Source of the DNA: an uncultured Bacteroidales bacterium
GTDB lineage: Bacteria; Bacteroidota; Bacteroidia; Bacteroidales; UBA932
NCBI GenBank assembly: GCA_937900465.1
Contig: CALCEJ010000085.1
Span: 1 to 15,299 of the forward strand
Length of the DNA stretch: 15,299 bases
Direction of reading: 5' to 3'
The notes under the pieces were generated by a model that was given only the letters and a program-made list of their open reading frames with translations, made no database searches and had not been told where the DNA came from. Positions within the stretch are counted from its first letter, which is position 1, and each line of letters starts with the position of its first letter. A program made the position numbers and the translations under genes. Shown one piece after another: positions 7,418 through 14,171 of this stretch.

Positions 7418-7828
7418 CTAAAGATGTGATTTTACTTTTTCAAGGAAGGCGGTGGCTGCCTTGGATTTTGGAAGAATCTGCTTTGCGGCCCTCTCGAAGG
7501 CATCCTCAGCATCATTTCCGACGCCCTTTACAGCAAACACTTCCTTCTCCTTTGCAGCTTCTGCCGTAATCTGGATCGAGAGTCCCTTCTGGGGAATACT
7601 TCCCGGGACGTCCATCTCACTGACAATCTCAGCGCTCACGATAAACGGCGTAGCATCATCCTCGATCGTGAAGCCTCCGATCTTCAGCATCTGGGTGAAC
7701 CGCACGACGAGAACATTGCGGGCATCCTCCGGAATATCTTCAGATACCCTCAGGCTGACACTCTGGGCGGAAGCGGCTATGCCGCCCGAAAGCAGCAATG
7801 CAAGAAGAAGTGTTTCGAAACGTTTCAT
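7418..7828 (-). CDS. Small secreted protein of unknown function (136 aa)
   Basis: First gene of the GH3 operon. The ATG at 7826-7828 gives MKRFETLLLALLLSGGIAASA, a Sec signal peptide with probable cleavage after Ala21. A TTG 12 bases upstream is in frame but only about 2 bases from the predicted transcription start, so it is disfavoured. The mature part is about 115 residues: predicted alternating strands (VLVVRFTQML, FIVSAEIV, LSIQITAEAA, VFAVKGVG) and a closing pair of helices (DAEDAFERAAKQI, AATAFLEKVKSHL). This pattern vaguely recalls small LPP20/LpoB-type envelope proteins, but I see no diagnostic motif and assign no function. The stop lies 6 bases before the GH3 start. Confidence 0.75.
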   Translation of the reverse strand: MKRFETLLLALLLSGGIAASAQSVSLRVSEDIPEDARNVLVVRFTQMLKIGGFTIEDDATPFIVSAEIVSEMDVPGSIPQKGLSIQITAEAAKEKEVFAVKGVGNDAEDAFERAAKQILPKSKAATAFLEKVKSHL

Positions 7829-7848
7829 TTGCTTAGTCAATAATTTTG

Positions 7849-7880
7849 TAAATGTACGGTTTTTCCATCATAATAGCAAA
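7849..7880 (-). promoter_or_regulatory. Promoter of the GH3 operon
   Basis: On the minus strand TTTG (7877-7880), 20 bases, TACATTTA (7849-7856), one mismatch from TAnnTTTG. The -33 element is the end of the T-tract of the groEL terminator, so terminator and promoter are fused back to back. Predicted transcription start is near 7842, about 14 bases before the ATG. Confidence 0.6.
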
Positions 7881-7917
7881 AATAAAGCCCATAAGTCCCG
7901 GGCAGGGACCTATGGGC
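7877..7917 (-). terminator. Intrinsic terminator of groES-groEL
   Basis: On the minus strand the arm at 7905-7917 (GCCCATAGGTCCC) pairs with the arm at 7887-7899 (GGGACTTATGGGC): 13 base pairs including one G-U, around a 5-base loop, directly followed by TTTATTTTTG. It lies 22 bases below the groEL stop and is the clearest terminator in the window. Confidence 0.92.
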
Positions 7918-7939
7918 CAAAACTTTTGCCCTCAGGCGA

Positions 7940-9562
7940 TTACATCATTCCGCCGGCAGGCATTGCGGGCGCTGCGGGAGCGGGTTCGGGGATGTCGACG
8001 ATGCCACACTCAGTGGTGAGGAACATTCCGGCAACGGAAGCTGCGTTCTCGAGAGCGACGCGGGCAACCTTTGTTGGATCGATGACACCGGCCTCATAGA
8101 GGTTTACGAACTCGTCCGTACGGGCATTGTATCCGAAGTCACCCTTGCCCTCGCGGATCTTCTGGATGATGACGCTTGCCTCGACACCAGCATTGGCGGC
8201 AATCTGGCGGAGAGGTTCCTCTATCGCCTTCGCCACGATGCGGATACCGGTGGTCTCGTCCTCATTCTCTCCCTTGAGGTCCTTCAAAGCCTCGCTTGCG
8301 CGGATGTAGGCGACTCCGCCGCCGGGAAGATAACCTTCCTCCACCGCAGCACGGGTTGCGTTGAGGGCATCCTCGACACGGTCCTTCTTCTCCTTCATCT
8401 CAACCTCTGTCGTCGCGCCCACATAAAGGACAGCGACACCGCCGGCGAGTTTGCCGAGACGCTCCTGGAGCTTCTCACGATCATACTCGCTCTTTGTGAG
8501 TTCAATCTGCTTGCGGATAGAATCAGCACGGTCCTTGATGGCTTCCTTCTCACCTGCACCGCCGACGATGGTGGTGTTTTCCTTGGTGATGGTGACCTTC
8601 TCAGCGCGGCCGAGCATCTGGACATTCGCATTCTCAAGAGTGAAACCGCGGTCCTCGGAAATCACGACGCCTCCGGTGAGGGTTGCGATGTCCTGGAGCA
8701 TTTCCTTACGGCGGTCACCGAAGCCGGGAGCCTTGACGGCGGCGACTTTGATGGTACCGCGGAGACGGTTCACGACAAGGGTCGTAAGAGCCTCGCCTTC
8801 GACGTCCTCAGCGATAATAAGGAGGGACCTGCCTTCACGGGCGATGGGCTCCAGGACGGGGAGAAGATCCTTCATTGCAGCGATCTTCTTGTCAGTGAGG
8901 AGGATGTAGGTATCGTCAAGGACAGCCTCCATCTTGTCGCCGTTAGTCATAAAGTAAGGGGAGATATAGCCGCGGTCGAACTGCATTCCTTCGACGACTT
9001 TAACCTCCGTTTCAGTACCCTTGGCTTCCTCAACCGTAATGACACCGTCCTTCTTGACCTTTGCCATTGCATCGGCAATAAGCTTTCCGATATAGGCATC
9101 ATTGTTGGCAGAAACGGTTCCGACCTGCTCCACCTTGGAGAAGTCGTCACCAACTTCCTGGCTCTGGCTGCGGAGGTTATCCACAACAGCTGTGACAGCC
9201 TTGTCAATGCCCCTCTTGAGGTCCATAGGGTTAGCGCCTGCAGTAACATTCTTCAGGCCCACGTTAATGATAGCCTGGGCCAGGACAGTCGCGGTAGTGG
9301 TACCGTCACCGGCCTGCTCATTAGTCTTGGAAGCGACTTCCTTGACCATCTGGGCTCCCATATTAGCGAACTTGTCCTCAAGCTCGATTTCCTTTGCTAC
9401 GGTTACACCGTCCTTGGTGACCTGGGGTGCTCCGAATTTCTTGTCGATGACGACGTTACGGCCCTTAGGGCCCAGGGTAACCTTCACTGCATCGGCCAAT
9501 GCATCTGCTCCTTCCTTCATAAGGGAGCGGACGTCAGTATTGAATTTGATTTCCTTTGCCAT
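7940..9562 (-). CDS. groEL: Chaperonin GroEL, 60 kDa (540 aa)
   Basis: ATP-driven folding chaperone of the cytoplasm, forming two stacked seven-subunit rings closed by GroES. Begins MAKEIKFNTDVRSLM and shows the standard landmarks: VTLGPKGRNVV (phosphate loop), the DGTTTATVL nucleotide-binding stretch near residue 87, the apical domain, and ATRAAVEEGYLPGGGVAYIRA in the equatorial domain. The C-terminus EPAPAAPAMPAGGMM is the flexible GGM-type tail, full length. It starts 2 bases after the groES stop, so the two form one transcript. No CIRCE element is visible upstream of the operon, so control by HrcA in the Bacillus manner is not indicated. Confidence 0.99.
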   Translation of the reverse strand: MAKEIKFNTDVRSLMKEGADALADAVKVTLGPKGRNVVIDKKFGAPQVTKDGVTVAKEIELEDKFANMGAQMVKEVASKTNEQAGDGTTTATVLAQAIINVGLKNVTAGANPMDLKRGIDKAVTAVVDNLRSQSQEVGDDFSKVEQVGTVSANNDAYIGKLIADAMAKVKKDGVITVEEAKGTETEVKVVEGMQFDRGYISPYFMTNGDKMEAVLDDTYILLTDKKIAAMKDLLPVLEPIAREGRSLLIIAEDVEGEALTTLVVNRLRGTIKVAAVKAPGFGDRRKEMLQDIATLTGGVVISEDRGFTLENANVQMLGRAEKVTITKENTTIVGGAGEKEAIKDRADSIRKQIELTKSEYDREKLQERLGKLAGGVAVLYVGATTEVEMKEKKDRVEDALNATRAAVEEGYLPGGGVAYIRASEALKDLKGENEDETTGIRIVAKAIEEPLRQIAANAGVEASVIIQKIREGKGDFGYNARTDEFVNLYEAGVIDPTKVARVALENAASVAGMFLTTECGIVDIPEPAPAAPAMPAGGMM

Positions 9563-9564
9563 AA

Positions 9565-9831
9565 TTACAGGATAGCTAAAATGTCAGACTGTTTCACGAT
9601 GAGGTAATCCTTGCCTTCGTACTTGACCTCGGTGCCGGCGTACTTGCCGTAGAGGACGGTATCTCCTACCTTGACCTCCATAGGCTCGTCCTTCTTTCCG
9701 GAGCCAACCGCGATAACGGTGCCCTGCTGCTGTTTTTCCTTAGCTGTGTCGGGGATGATGAGTCCGCCGGCAGTCATAGTCTCGGCCTCCTTAGGCTCAA
9801 CGAGAACTCTGTCTTGTAGTGGTTTGATCAT
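9565..9831 (-). CDS. groES: Co-chaperonin GroES, 10 kDa (88 aa)
   Basis: Caps GroEL and helps fold substrates. Sequence runs MIKPLQDRVLVEPKEAETMT (beta-barrel start), then the mobile loop that contacts GroEL (about 18-32, with AGGLIIPD), GTVIAVGSGKK, VKVGDTVLYGKYAGTEV, and ends KDYLIVKQSDILAIL. The length of 88 fits a slightly short GroES. The leader has a run of nine A residues (minus strand of 9849-9857) and a further A-rich stretch up to the ATG, the usual translation-enhancing context in Bacteroidota. No clear TAnnTTTG promoter is present upstream; only a weak candidate (TTTG at 9894-9897 with TATACTGG at 9864-9871, 22 bases apart) was found, overlapping the palindromes described separately. 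Confidence 0.99.
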   Translation of the reverse strand: MIKPLQDRVLVEPKEAETMTAGGLIIPDTAKEKQQQGTVIAVGSGKKDEPMEVKVGDTVLYGKYAGTEVKYEGKDYLIVKQSDILAIL

Positions 9832-9868
9832 AATTTATGATGTTTTAGTTTTTTTTTCCGGGACCAGT

Positions 9869-9883
9869 ATACTCAATGAGTAT
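9869..9883. repeat. 15-base perfect palindrome upstream of groES
   Basis: ATACTCA-A-TGAGTAT has two exact 7-base arms around one base, 38 bases before the groES start. It overlaps the only weak promoter candidate, so it is a good candidate operator for heat-shock or growth-linked control. It does not resemble CIRCE. Confidence 0.55.
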
Positions 9884-9922
9884 GCCATCCCCGCAAAACT
9901 GACATTTTGGCAGGGATGGCAT
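9882..9922. repeat. Long imperfect inverted repeat upstream of groES, with nested CTGNCA motif
   Basis: ATGCCATCCC (9882-9891) pairs exactly with GGGATGGCAT (9913-9922). Inside, 2 further pairs and an AAAA/TTTT step extend the stem around a 6-base loop. Nested within it is CTGACATTTTGGCAG (9899-9913), itself a near-palindrome of two CTGNCA half-sites with one mismatch. Neither side is followed by a T-run, so a terminator is unlikely; an operator or a structured leader fits better. It lies between the PatB stop (9944) and groES. Confidence 0.55.
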
Positions 9923-9943
9923 CAAAAAAGGGGCTTATACGCG

Positions 9944-11125
9944 TCAATAGCTCTGATAGCCTTTTTTCAAGCGGCGGAGGCCTTCTTCGAGTGTCTTTCG
10001 GGGACAGGCGATGTTGAGCCTTTCAAAGCCTTCGCCGGAGGGCCCATAGATAGTCCCGGTTGACATAAGGAGTCCGGCTTTTTCCGTAAGGTGCCTCGCA
10101 AAACGCTCCGAGAATCCATCCAAGGGCTCATCCGGATGCTTCGCCGAGCGAAGGTCCAGCCACATAAGGTATGTCCCCTCAAGGGGCAGGGCTCTCACCC
10201 CGGGAAGTTCCCTGCGCAGGAAATCATAGACAAATTCTGCGTTAGCGCGGAGATACTTCCGGAGGGCATCCAGCCAGGCTTCGCCTTTTGTATAAGCGGC
10301 GATAAGGGACGCCACTCCGAACACATTGACGTCGCAGCACTCATTGTCGTTTATCGCGCGGTCTATCTTTTTAACCTTCTCAGGATCGCGGGCAATCACG
10401 TTCGCAATCTGGATACCGGCGATATTGAACGCCTTGGTTGGAGAGCAGCAGACGGCGCTGTTAAAAGAAATCTCATCCGGAAGAGTTGCAAAGGGAGTGT
10501 AGTCGTGGCCGGGATAAGTCAGTTCGCAGTGGATTTCGTCCGATACCACGACAAGCCCATTGCGAAGGCATATCTCCCCTATCCGTGTCAGTTCCTCACG
10601 GGTCCATACGCGCCCGGCCGGATTCTGGGGATTGCAAAGGAGAAAAACCTTAGCCCTTGGTTCCTTTGCCTTAAGTTCAAGGTCATCCCAGTCGATGGAA
10701 TATGTCCCGTCCCTGTAGATGAGCGGATTGTGCAGCTCCTCGCACTTGTTGTTACGGATTGCCGGGAAGAAGGCGTTGTAGCAGGGAGTCTGGACAATCA
10801 CCTTGTCTCCCGGGACGGTAAAGGCCTTCAGACAGGCGGAATACGCGGCTATTACGCCGGTAGTCGCGATAACCTGCTCCTTCTTGATCCCTGTCCATCC
10901 GTGACGGCGCGAGAACCATCCGGCAATCGCATCGTAATAATCGTCAGGAAGGAGCTGATATCCGAATATCCCGTGATCAAGCCTTTTCTGCACCGCTTCG
11001 CGGATTTCAGGAGCCACACGGAAGTCCATATCCGCAATCCACATAGGGAGGGCATCCGGGACCAGGTCCCACTTCACGCTGCCACTGCCGCGGCGGTCGA
11101 TGATTTCGTCAAAATTATAGTCCAT
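9944..11125 (-). CDS. patB: MalY/PatB-type PLP aminotransferase / C-S lyase (393 aa)
   Basis: A fold-type I PLP enzyme of the MalY/PatB group, which cleaves C-S bonds as cystathionine beta-lyase and/or transaminates. Features in order: MWIADMDF (28-35), YNAFF substrate region, NPQNPAGRVWT (165-175, the family's NPHNPxGRVW motif), DEIHCEL (196-202) with Asp196 contacting the pyridine nitrogen, SPTKAFNIAG (228-237) with PLP-binding Lys231, and RLNIACPR near the C-terminus supplying the carboxylate-binding Arg. Full length and cytoplasmic. The start overlaps the end of the DUF3737 gene by 11 bases, so translation is probably coupled. Whether the main activity is methionine biosynthesis, cysteine degradation or control of another pathway cannot be told here. 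Confidence 0.92.
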   Translation of the reverse strand: MDYNFDEIIDRRGSGSVKWDLVPDALPMWIADMDFRVAPEIREAVQKRLDHGIFGYQLLPDDYYDAIAGWFSRRHGWTGIKKEQVIATTGVIAAYSACLKAFTVPGDKVIVQTPCYNAFFPAIRNNKCEELHNPLIYRDGTYSIDWDDLELKAKEPRAKVFLLCNPQNPAGRVWTREELTRIGEICLRNGLVVVSDEIHCELTYPGHDYTPFATLPDEISFNSAVCCSPTKAFNIAGIQIANVIARDPEKVKKIDRAINDNECCDVNVFGVASLIAAYTKGEAWLDALRKYLRANAEFVYDFLRRELPGVRALPLEGTYLMWLDLRSAKHPDEPLDGFSERFARHLTEKAGLLMSTGTIYGPSGEGFERLNIACPRKTLEEGLRRLKKGYQSY

Positions 11126-11960
11126 TTATCTTGCAGTCTCCGGGCGCGCGGAGGTTTTCATCAATAATTATTTCACCGATTGAATCAGCCTTGATCGAGC
11201 CTGTACGGGGGTTCTTTACGCTGGTGATGTTGCCCTTCACCTCAGCCCTCACGCTGGAGTATTCGAATGCGAGGTCCGCGTCATCATCGAAAGTGCAGTT
11301 CTCCAGGACCAGGTCTTCCGCATAGCACAGCGGCTGGGTCCCCGAGATATGGCAGCCGCGGAGCGTCAGTCCCTTCGAGTACCAGCCAAGGTATTCACCG
11401 TTCAGGCTGGAATTCTCAACAAGCACGTTCTCCGTATTCCAGAAAGCGTCCTTCGAATCGATATGGGCATTACGGATTACGACATTACGGCAGTACTGGA
11501 AGGAATAGTTTCCCTGGTGGCGATAGTCCTCTATGTCGATGTCACGGGAGTGGAAGTAGCAGTAGTCCGCCTTTGAGACCTCCACATCGCGCAGTTTAAT
11601 TCCGCGGCACATCCAGAATGTCTCCTGGGCAAAGGGAATCCTCACGCGAAGAAGGGACGTCCGGTCCATCTCACGGAACATTTTAGGAGCCTCCACGAGG
11701 GTATCCTCCATCACGCAGTCCTCCGAGTACCACAGAGCTGCGCGGGCTCCTTCACGGAATATGCAGTTTGTCACAGTGAAGCCCTTCGTGCACCAGAACG
11801 GATACTTTCCGCGGAATTCGCAGCGGTCAGCTTCTATGTCTTCAGTTTCCTTAAGGGCGGATTCGCCGGGATTGATTATGACATTCTCAAGACGGAGATG
11901 ACGCCCGAAATACAGGGGACGCTCTCCACCGAATTCACAGTCCTTTATTATTTCCTTCAT
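11115..11960 (-). CDS. DUF3737 right-handed beta-helix protein (281 aa)
   Basis: Recognised as DUF3737. The protein has no signal peptide and consists of repeated short strand units rich in aromatic and charged residues, each with a recurring pattern such as L-x-N/D-C/V-x-I (for example LRLENVIINPG, FTVTNCIFREGA, VVIRNAHIDS, VLVENSSLNG, LTLRGCHISG, LVLENCTFDDD), as in a parallel beta-helix. The repeats start at about residue 7 and run to about 265. The biochemical role of the family is not established; some databases carry misleading names. It overlaps the phosphatase stop by 4 bases (ATGA) and the PatB start by 11 bases, so it is translated together with both. A neighbouring MalY/PatB enzyme is, from memory, common for this family, which hints at a linked role. 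Confidence 0.85.
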   Translation of the reverse strand: MKEIIKDCEFGGERPLYFGRHLRLENVIINPGESALKETEDIEADRCEFRGKYPFWCTKGFTVTNCIFREGARAALWYSEDCVMEDTLVEAPKMFREMDRTSLLRVRIPFAQETFWMCRGIKLRDVEVSKADYCYFHSRDIDIEDYRHQGNYSFQYCRNVVIRNAHIDSKDAFWNTENVLVENSSLNGEYLGWYSKGLTLRGCHISGTQPLCYAEDLVLENCTFDDDADLAFEYSSVRAEVKGNITSVKNPRTGSIKADSIGEIIIDENLRAPGDCKINGL

Positions 11961-13096
11961 TTCTTTCCGGTAAGAAGCGAGATTATCTTTGCGCCCACCT
12001 CTTCGTTGCCCTGGACGCAGGAGAAGTCCTGGGAATGAGGGCCGTATGCGAAGATGGGGATAGGGATTGCCGTATGGCCGCGGGTCACGAAATTACCCTC
12101 GACCCTTCCCTCGGAGGGATTTCCGTCTGCGATTGAAAGGCCTCCGGTCTCGTGGTCAGCGCAGATCACCACGAGCGTATGGCCGTCCTCGTCTGCAAAC
12201 TTGATCGCCTCGGTAATCGCCTTGTCGAAGTCGAGGAGTTCAAGGACCTCGGAATCGAAGACATTCAGGTGAGAAGCCTTGTCGATACGGGCGCCTTCGA
12301 CCATAAGGAAGAAGCCCTTGCCCCTGTTCTTACGGGCCTTCAGGAAATCGATTGCGTAGCGGGTGGTTACAGGGAGGAAGTCCGTACGGCCGTCGACGAT
12401 ATATCCGGTCTCGATATGGGGAGGAAGCACCACGAGCCTTGAAGCATCCGAAGCGGCAGGGTCATCGAGGGACTTCACCACGGTATAACTGTTCTGTATG
12501 GCTTCGCGCGTTTTCGCAGCAACTTTTTCATAGTTCTCCCACGATCCGGCGGAAAGGAAAATCGCAGGGGACAAGGGGAGGTCCGCCCATATTTCATCCC
12601 GCATTCCGCGCCCCGGCTGATGGGCAAAGAAACTGGCGGGAGTTGCGCCGGTAAGTTCATCCGTGGAAACTATACCGCTCACTATTCCCTTCTCGCTTAC
12701 GATTTCGGGGATGTTGAGGATAGGATTCTTTTCAAGGTCCACTCCGACTGCGTAGTTATACGTTTTCTGGCCGCAGGCATAAGCGGTTCCGGAGGCGGCG
12801 GAGTCCGTGGTGAACTCTTTCGCGGACTTTGTCGTGACCCACCCGAGATGTCTCAGGTTCGTGACCGTAAGCTCCTCGCCGTTTGCAAAATAGCCGGTAG
12901 CCCAGTGGGCAAGACCGGTTCCGTCGCCGATCATAAGGATAACATTCAGAGGAGCCTTCTTTGAGCCGTCGCTCTTGTAAGTGGGAGTATAGGAGCCCTG
13001 GTGCTTTACACCTTCAATCTTGCCGTGGACGATTTCCTGGGCATAAACTCCCGTGGCAAGAAGAGCCAGCAGGAGGACAGCGGTGATTCTTTTCAT
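11957..13096 (-). CDS. Secreted alkaline phosphatase, PhoA superfamily (379 aa)
   Basis: Hydrolyses phosphomonoesters in the periplasm. The ATG at 13094-13096 gives the signal peptide MKRITAVLLLALLATGVYA; an upstream in-frame GTG at 13123 lies at the predicted transcription start, so it is rejected. Motifs: NVILMIGDGTG (Asp58, metal), TTDSAASGTA with nucleophile Ser99, ATPASFFAHQPGR (Thr152; Arg163 aligns with the substrate-binding Arg166 of E. coli PhoA), VEGARIDKASH (Glu268, Asp272, His276), CADHETGG (Asp314, His315) and TRGHTA (His341). The residue aligning with E. coli Asp153 is Gly150, so the third metal site differs. Length is shorter than E. coli PhoA but within the family. First gene of a three-gene overlapping operon. 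Substrate preference is not readable from sequence. Confidence 0.93.
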   Translation of the reverse strand: MKRITAVLLLALLATGVYAQEIVHGKIEGVKHQGSYTPTYKSDGSKKAPLNVILMIGDGTGLAHWATGYFANGEELTVTNLRHLGWVTTKSAKEFTTDSAASGTAYACGQKTYNYAVGVDLEKNPILNIPEIVSEKGIVSGIVSTDELTGATPASFFAHQPGRGMRDEIWADLPLSPAIFLSAGSWENYEKVAAKTREAIQNSYTVVKSLDDPAASDASRLVVLPPHIETGYIVDGRTDFLPVTTRYAIDFLKARKNRGKGFFLMVEGARIDKASHLNVFDSEVLELLDFDKAITEAIKFADEDGHTLVVICADHETGGLSIADGNPSEGRVEGNFVTRGHTAIPIPIFAYGPHSQDFSCVQGNEEVGAKIISLLTGKK

Positions 13097-13124
13097 TACG
13101 ATTTGCGGTTTTAATGTCATCACA

Positions 13125-13156
13125 CAAAGTTACTGACTCGCCCAAACTTTTCCAAA
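13125..13156 (-). promoter_or_regulatory. Promoter of the phosphatase-DUF3737-PatB operon
   Basis: On the minus strand TTTG (13153-13156), exactly 20 bases, TAACTTTG (13125-13132): a perfect match to both Bacteroides promoter elements. Transcription would start near 13118, leaving a leader of about 22 bases before the ATG at 13096. It fixes the start choice of the phosphatase. Confidence 0.8.
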
Positions 13157-13170
13157 TAATATTTTCTCCG

Positions 13171-13178
13171 TATCTTTA
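13171..13178 (+). promoter_or_regulatory. Probable -7 element for the polyprenyl synthase gene
   Basis: TATCTTTA differs from TAnnTTTG only in the last base and lies 21 bases before the ATG at 13200. The -33 region is only T-rich (around 13147-13151) with no proper TTTG, so the promoter is weaker than the divergent one 40 bases away. Confidence 0.45.
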
Positions 13179-13199
13179 CGCCATAAACTCATTGTCCAT

Positions 13200-14171
13200 A
13201 TGATCAGCGAAGAAATAATCCGCTCGAGGGTAGAAAGGCTTTTCAGTGAGATCACCTTCAGCGATGAGCCCAAGGGCCTTTACGATCCCTTGCGTTATAT
13301 GATCTCCATCGGCGGAAAGAGAATCCGCCCTACCCTTTGCCTTACAACCTATGGGCTCTATAATGACGATTTCACCGACGAAGTCCTCGCTGCCGCCGAG
13401 GCGCTGGAGGTCTTCCATACCTTCACGCTGATCCACGACGACATAATGGACAAGTCCCCGCTGCGGCGCGGACAGGAAACCGTATGGACAAAGTGGGATT
13501 CGGATCACGCAATCCTCTCCGGCGACGCGATGTGCATCGACAGTTACAGGAGACTCTCTGCGGTTGGTCCTGACATACTTCCGGAGGTGCTTCACCTGTT
13601 CTCCCGCACGGCGGCTCTCGTCTGCGACGGGCAGCAGTCCGATATGGATTTTGAGAGTCTTGACTCCGTTCCGATGAACCAGTATATGGTGATGATTGCG
13701 CGGAAAACGGCGGTTCTGCTTGCCTGCTCCGCCCAGATGGGCGCCGTCATCGCACGGCAAAGCCCGATGGTCGGGGATACGCTGTACTATTACGGCTACT
13801 ACCTTGGACTCGCGTTCCAGATTGCTGACGACTATCTCGACACCTACGGCGACGAATGCGTATTCGGAAAGCCCATCGGAGGCGACATCGTCAACTCGAA
13901 AAAGACCTGGCTTACGGTGAAAGCGATGGAGGATGGCGCAGAAGGCCTCGCCGAGGCTATGACGCTCCCCTCCGTCACCGCTCAGGAAAAGGCCCGTAAG
14001 ATTGCCCACGTAAAGGAAATATACGAATCCGTCGGGGTCCGCGAAAAGGCGCTGGAGGAGATCCGCAAGCTGACGGAACGGGCGCTTTCGGAGGCCGGTG
14101 AGGTTACATCCGCCGCCGCCTACGATACCCTCAGGAATTTTGCTCACGCACTTGTCGGAAGGACATTCTGA
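13200..14171 (+). CDS. Polyprenyl (geranylgeranyl/farnesyl-type) diphosphate synthase (323 aa)
   Basis: A trans-prenyltransferase that elongates allylic diphosphates with isopentenyl diphosphate, for quinone, undecaprenyl precursor or other isoprenoid synthesis. GGKRIRP (38-44) binds the pyrophosphate of isopentenyl diphosphate; the first Asp-rich motif is DDIMD (80-84) followed by RRG (89-91); the second is DDYLD (210-214) after FQIA. The first motif is the DDxxD form, without the two-residue insertion of usual bacterial FPP synthases, and Phe75 lies five residues before it. In this family an aromatic residue there usually limits chain length, so a C15-C20 product is likelier than octaprenyl (inference). 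Stop and next start share one base (TGATG), so it is coupled to the U32 gene. Confidence 0.92.
   Translation: MISEEIIRSRVERLFSEITFSDEPKGLYDPLRYMISIGGKRIRPTLCLTTYGLYNDDFTDEVLAAAEALEVFHTFTLIHDDIMDKSPLRRGQETVWTKWDSDHAILSGDAMCIDSYRRLSAVGPDILPEVLHLFSRTAALVCDGQQSDMDFESLDSVPMNQYMVMIARKTAVLLACSAQMGAVIARQSPMVGDTLYYYGYYLGLAFQIADDYLDTYGDECVFGKPIGGDIVNSKKTWLTVKAMEDGAEGLAEAMTLPSVTAQEKARKIAHVKEIYESVGVREKALEEIRKLTERALSEAGEVTSAAAYDTLRNFAHALVGRTF

Noticed and set aside
7829..7840. A TTG start 12 bases upstream for the small secreted protein
   Set aside because: The ATG at 7828 gives a cleaner signal peptide, and the TTG is almost at the predicted transcription start.
9832..9943. CIRCE operator for groES
   Set aside because: The TTAGCACTC-N9-GAGTGCTAA pattern is absent; the palindromes present are of different sequence and spacing.
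9925..9964. A possible terminator at the end of the PatB gene (GGCT/AGCC arms followed by CCCCTTTTTT on the minus strand)
   Set aside because: The stem has only about four continuous pairs plus a bulge and a large loop within coding sequence; too weak to call.
13097..13123. GTG or ATG starts upstream for the alkaline phosphatase
   Set aside because: They fall at the predicted transcription start and would put nine or eight residues before a standard signal peptide.
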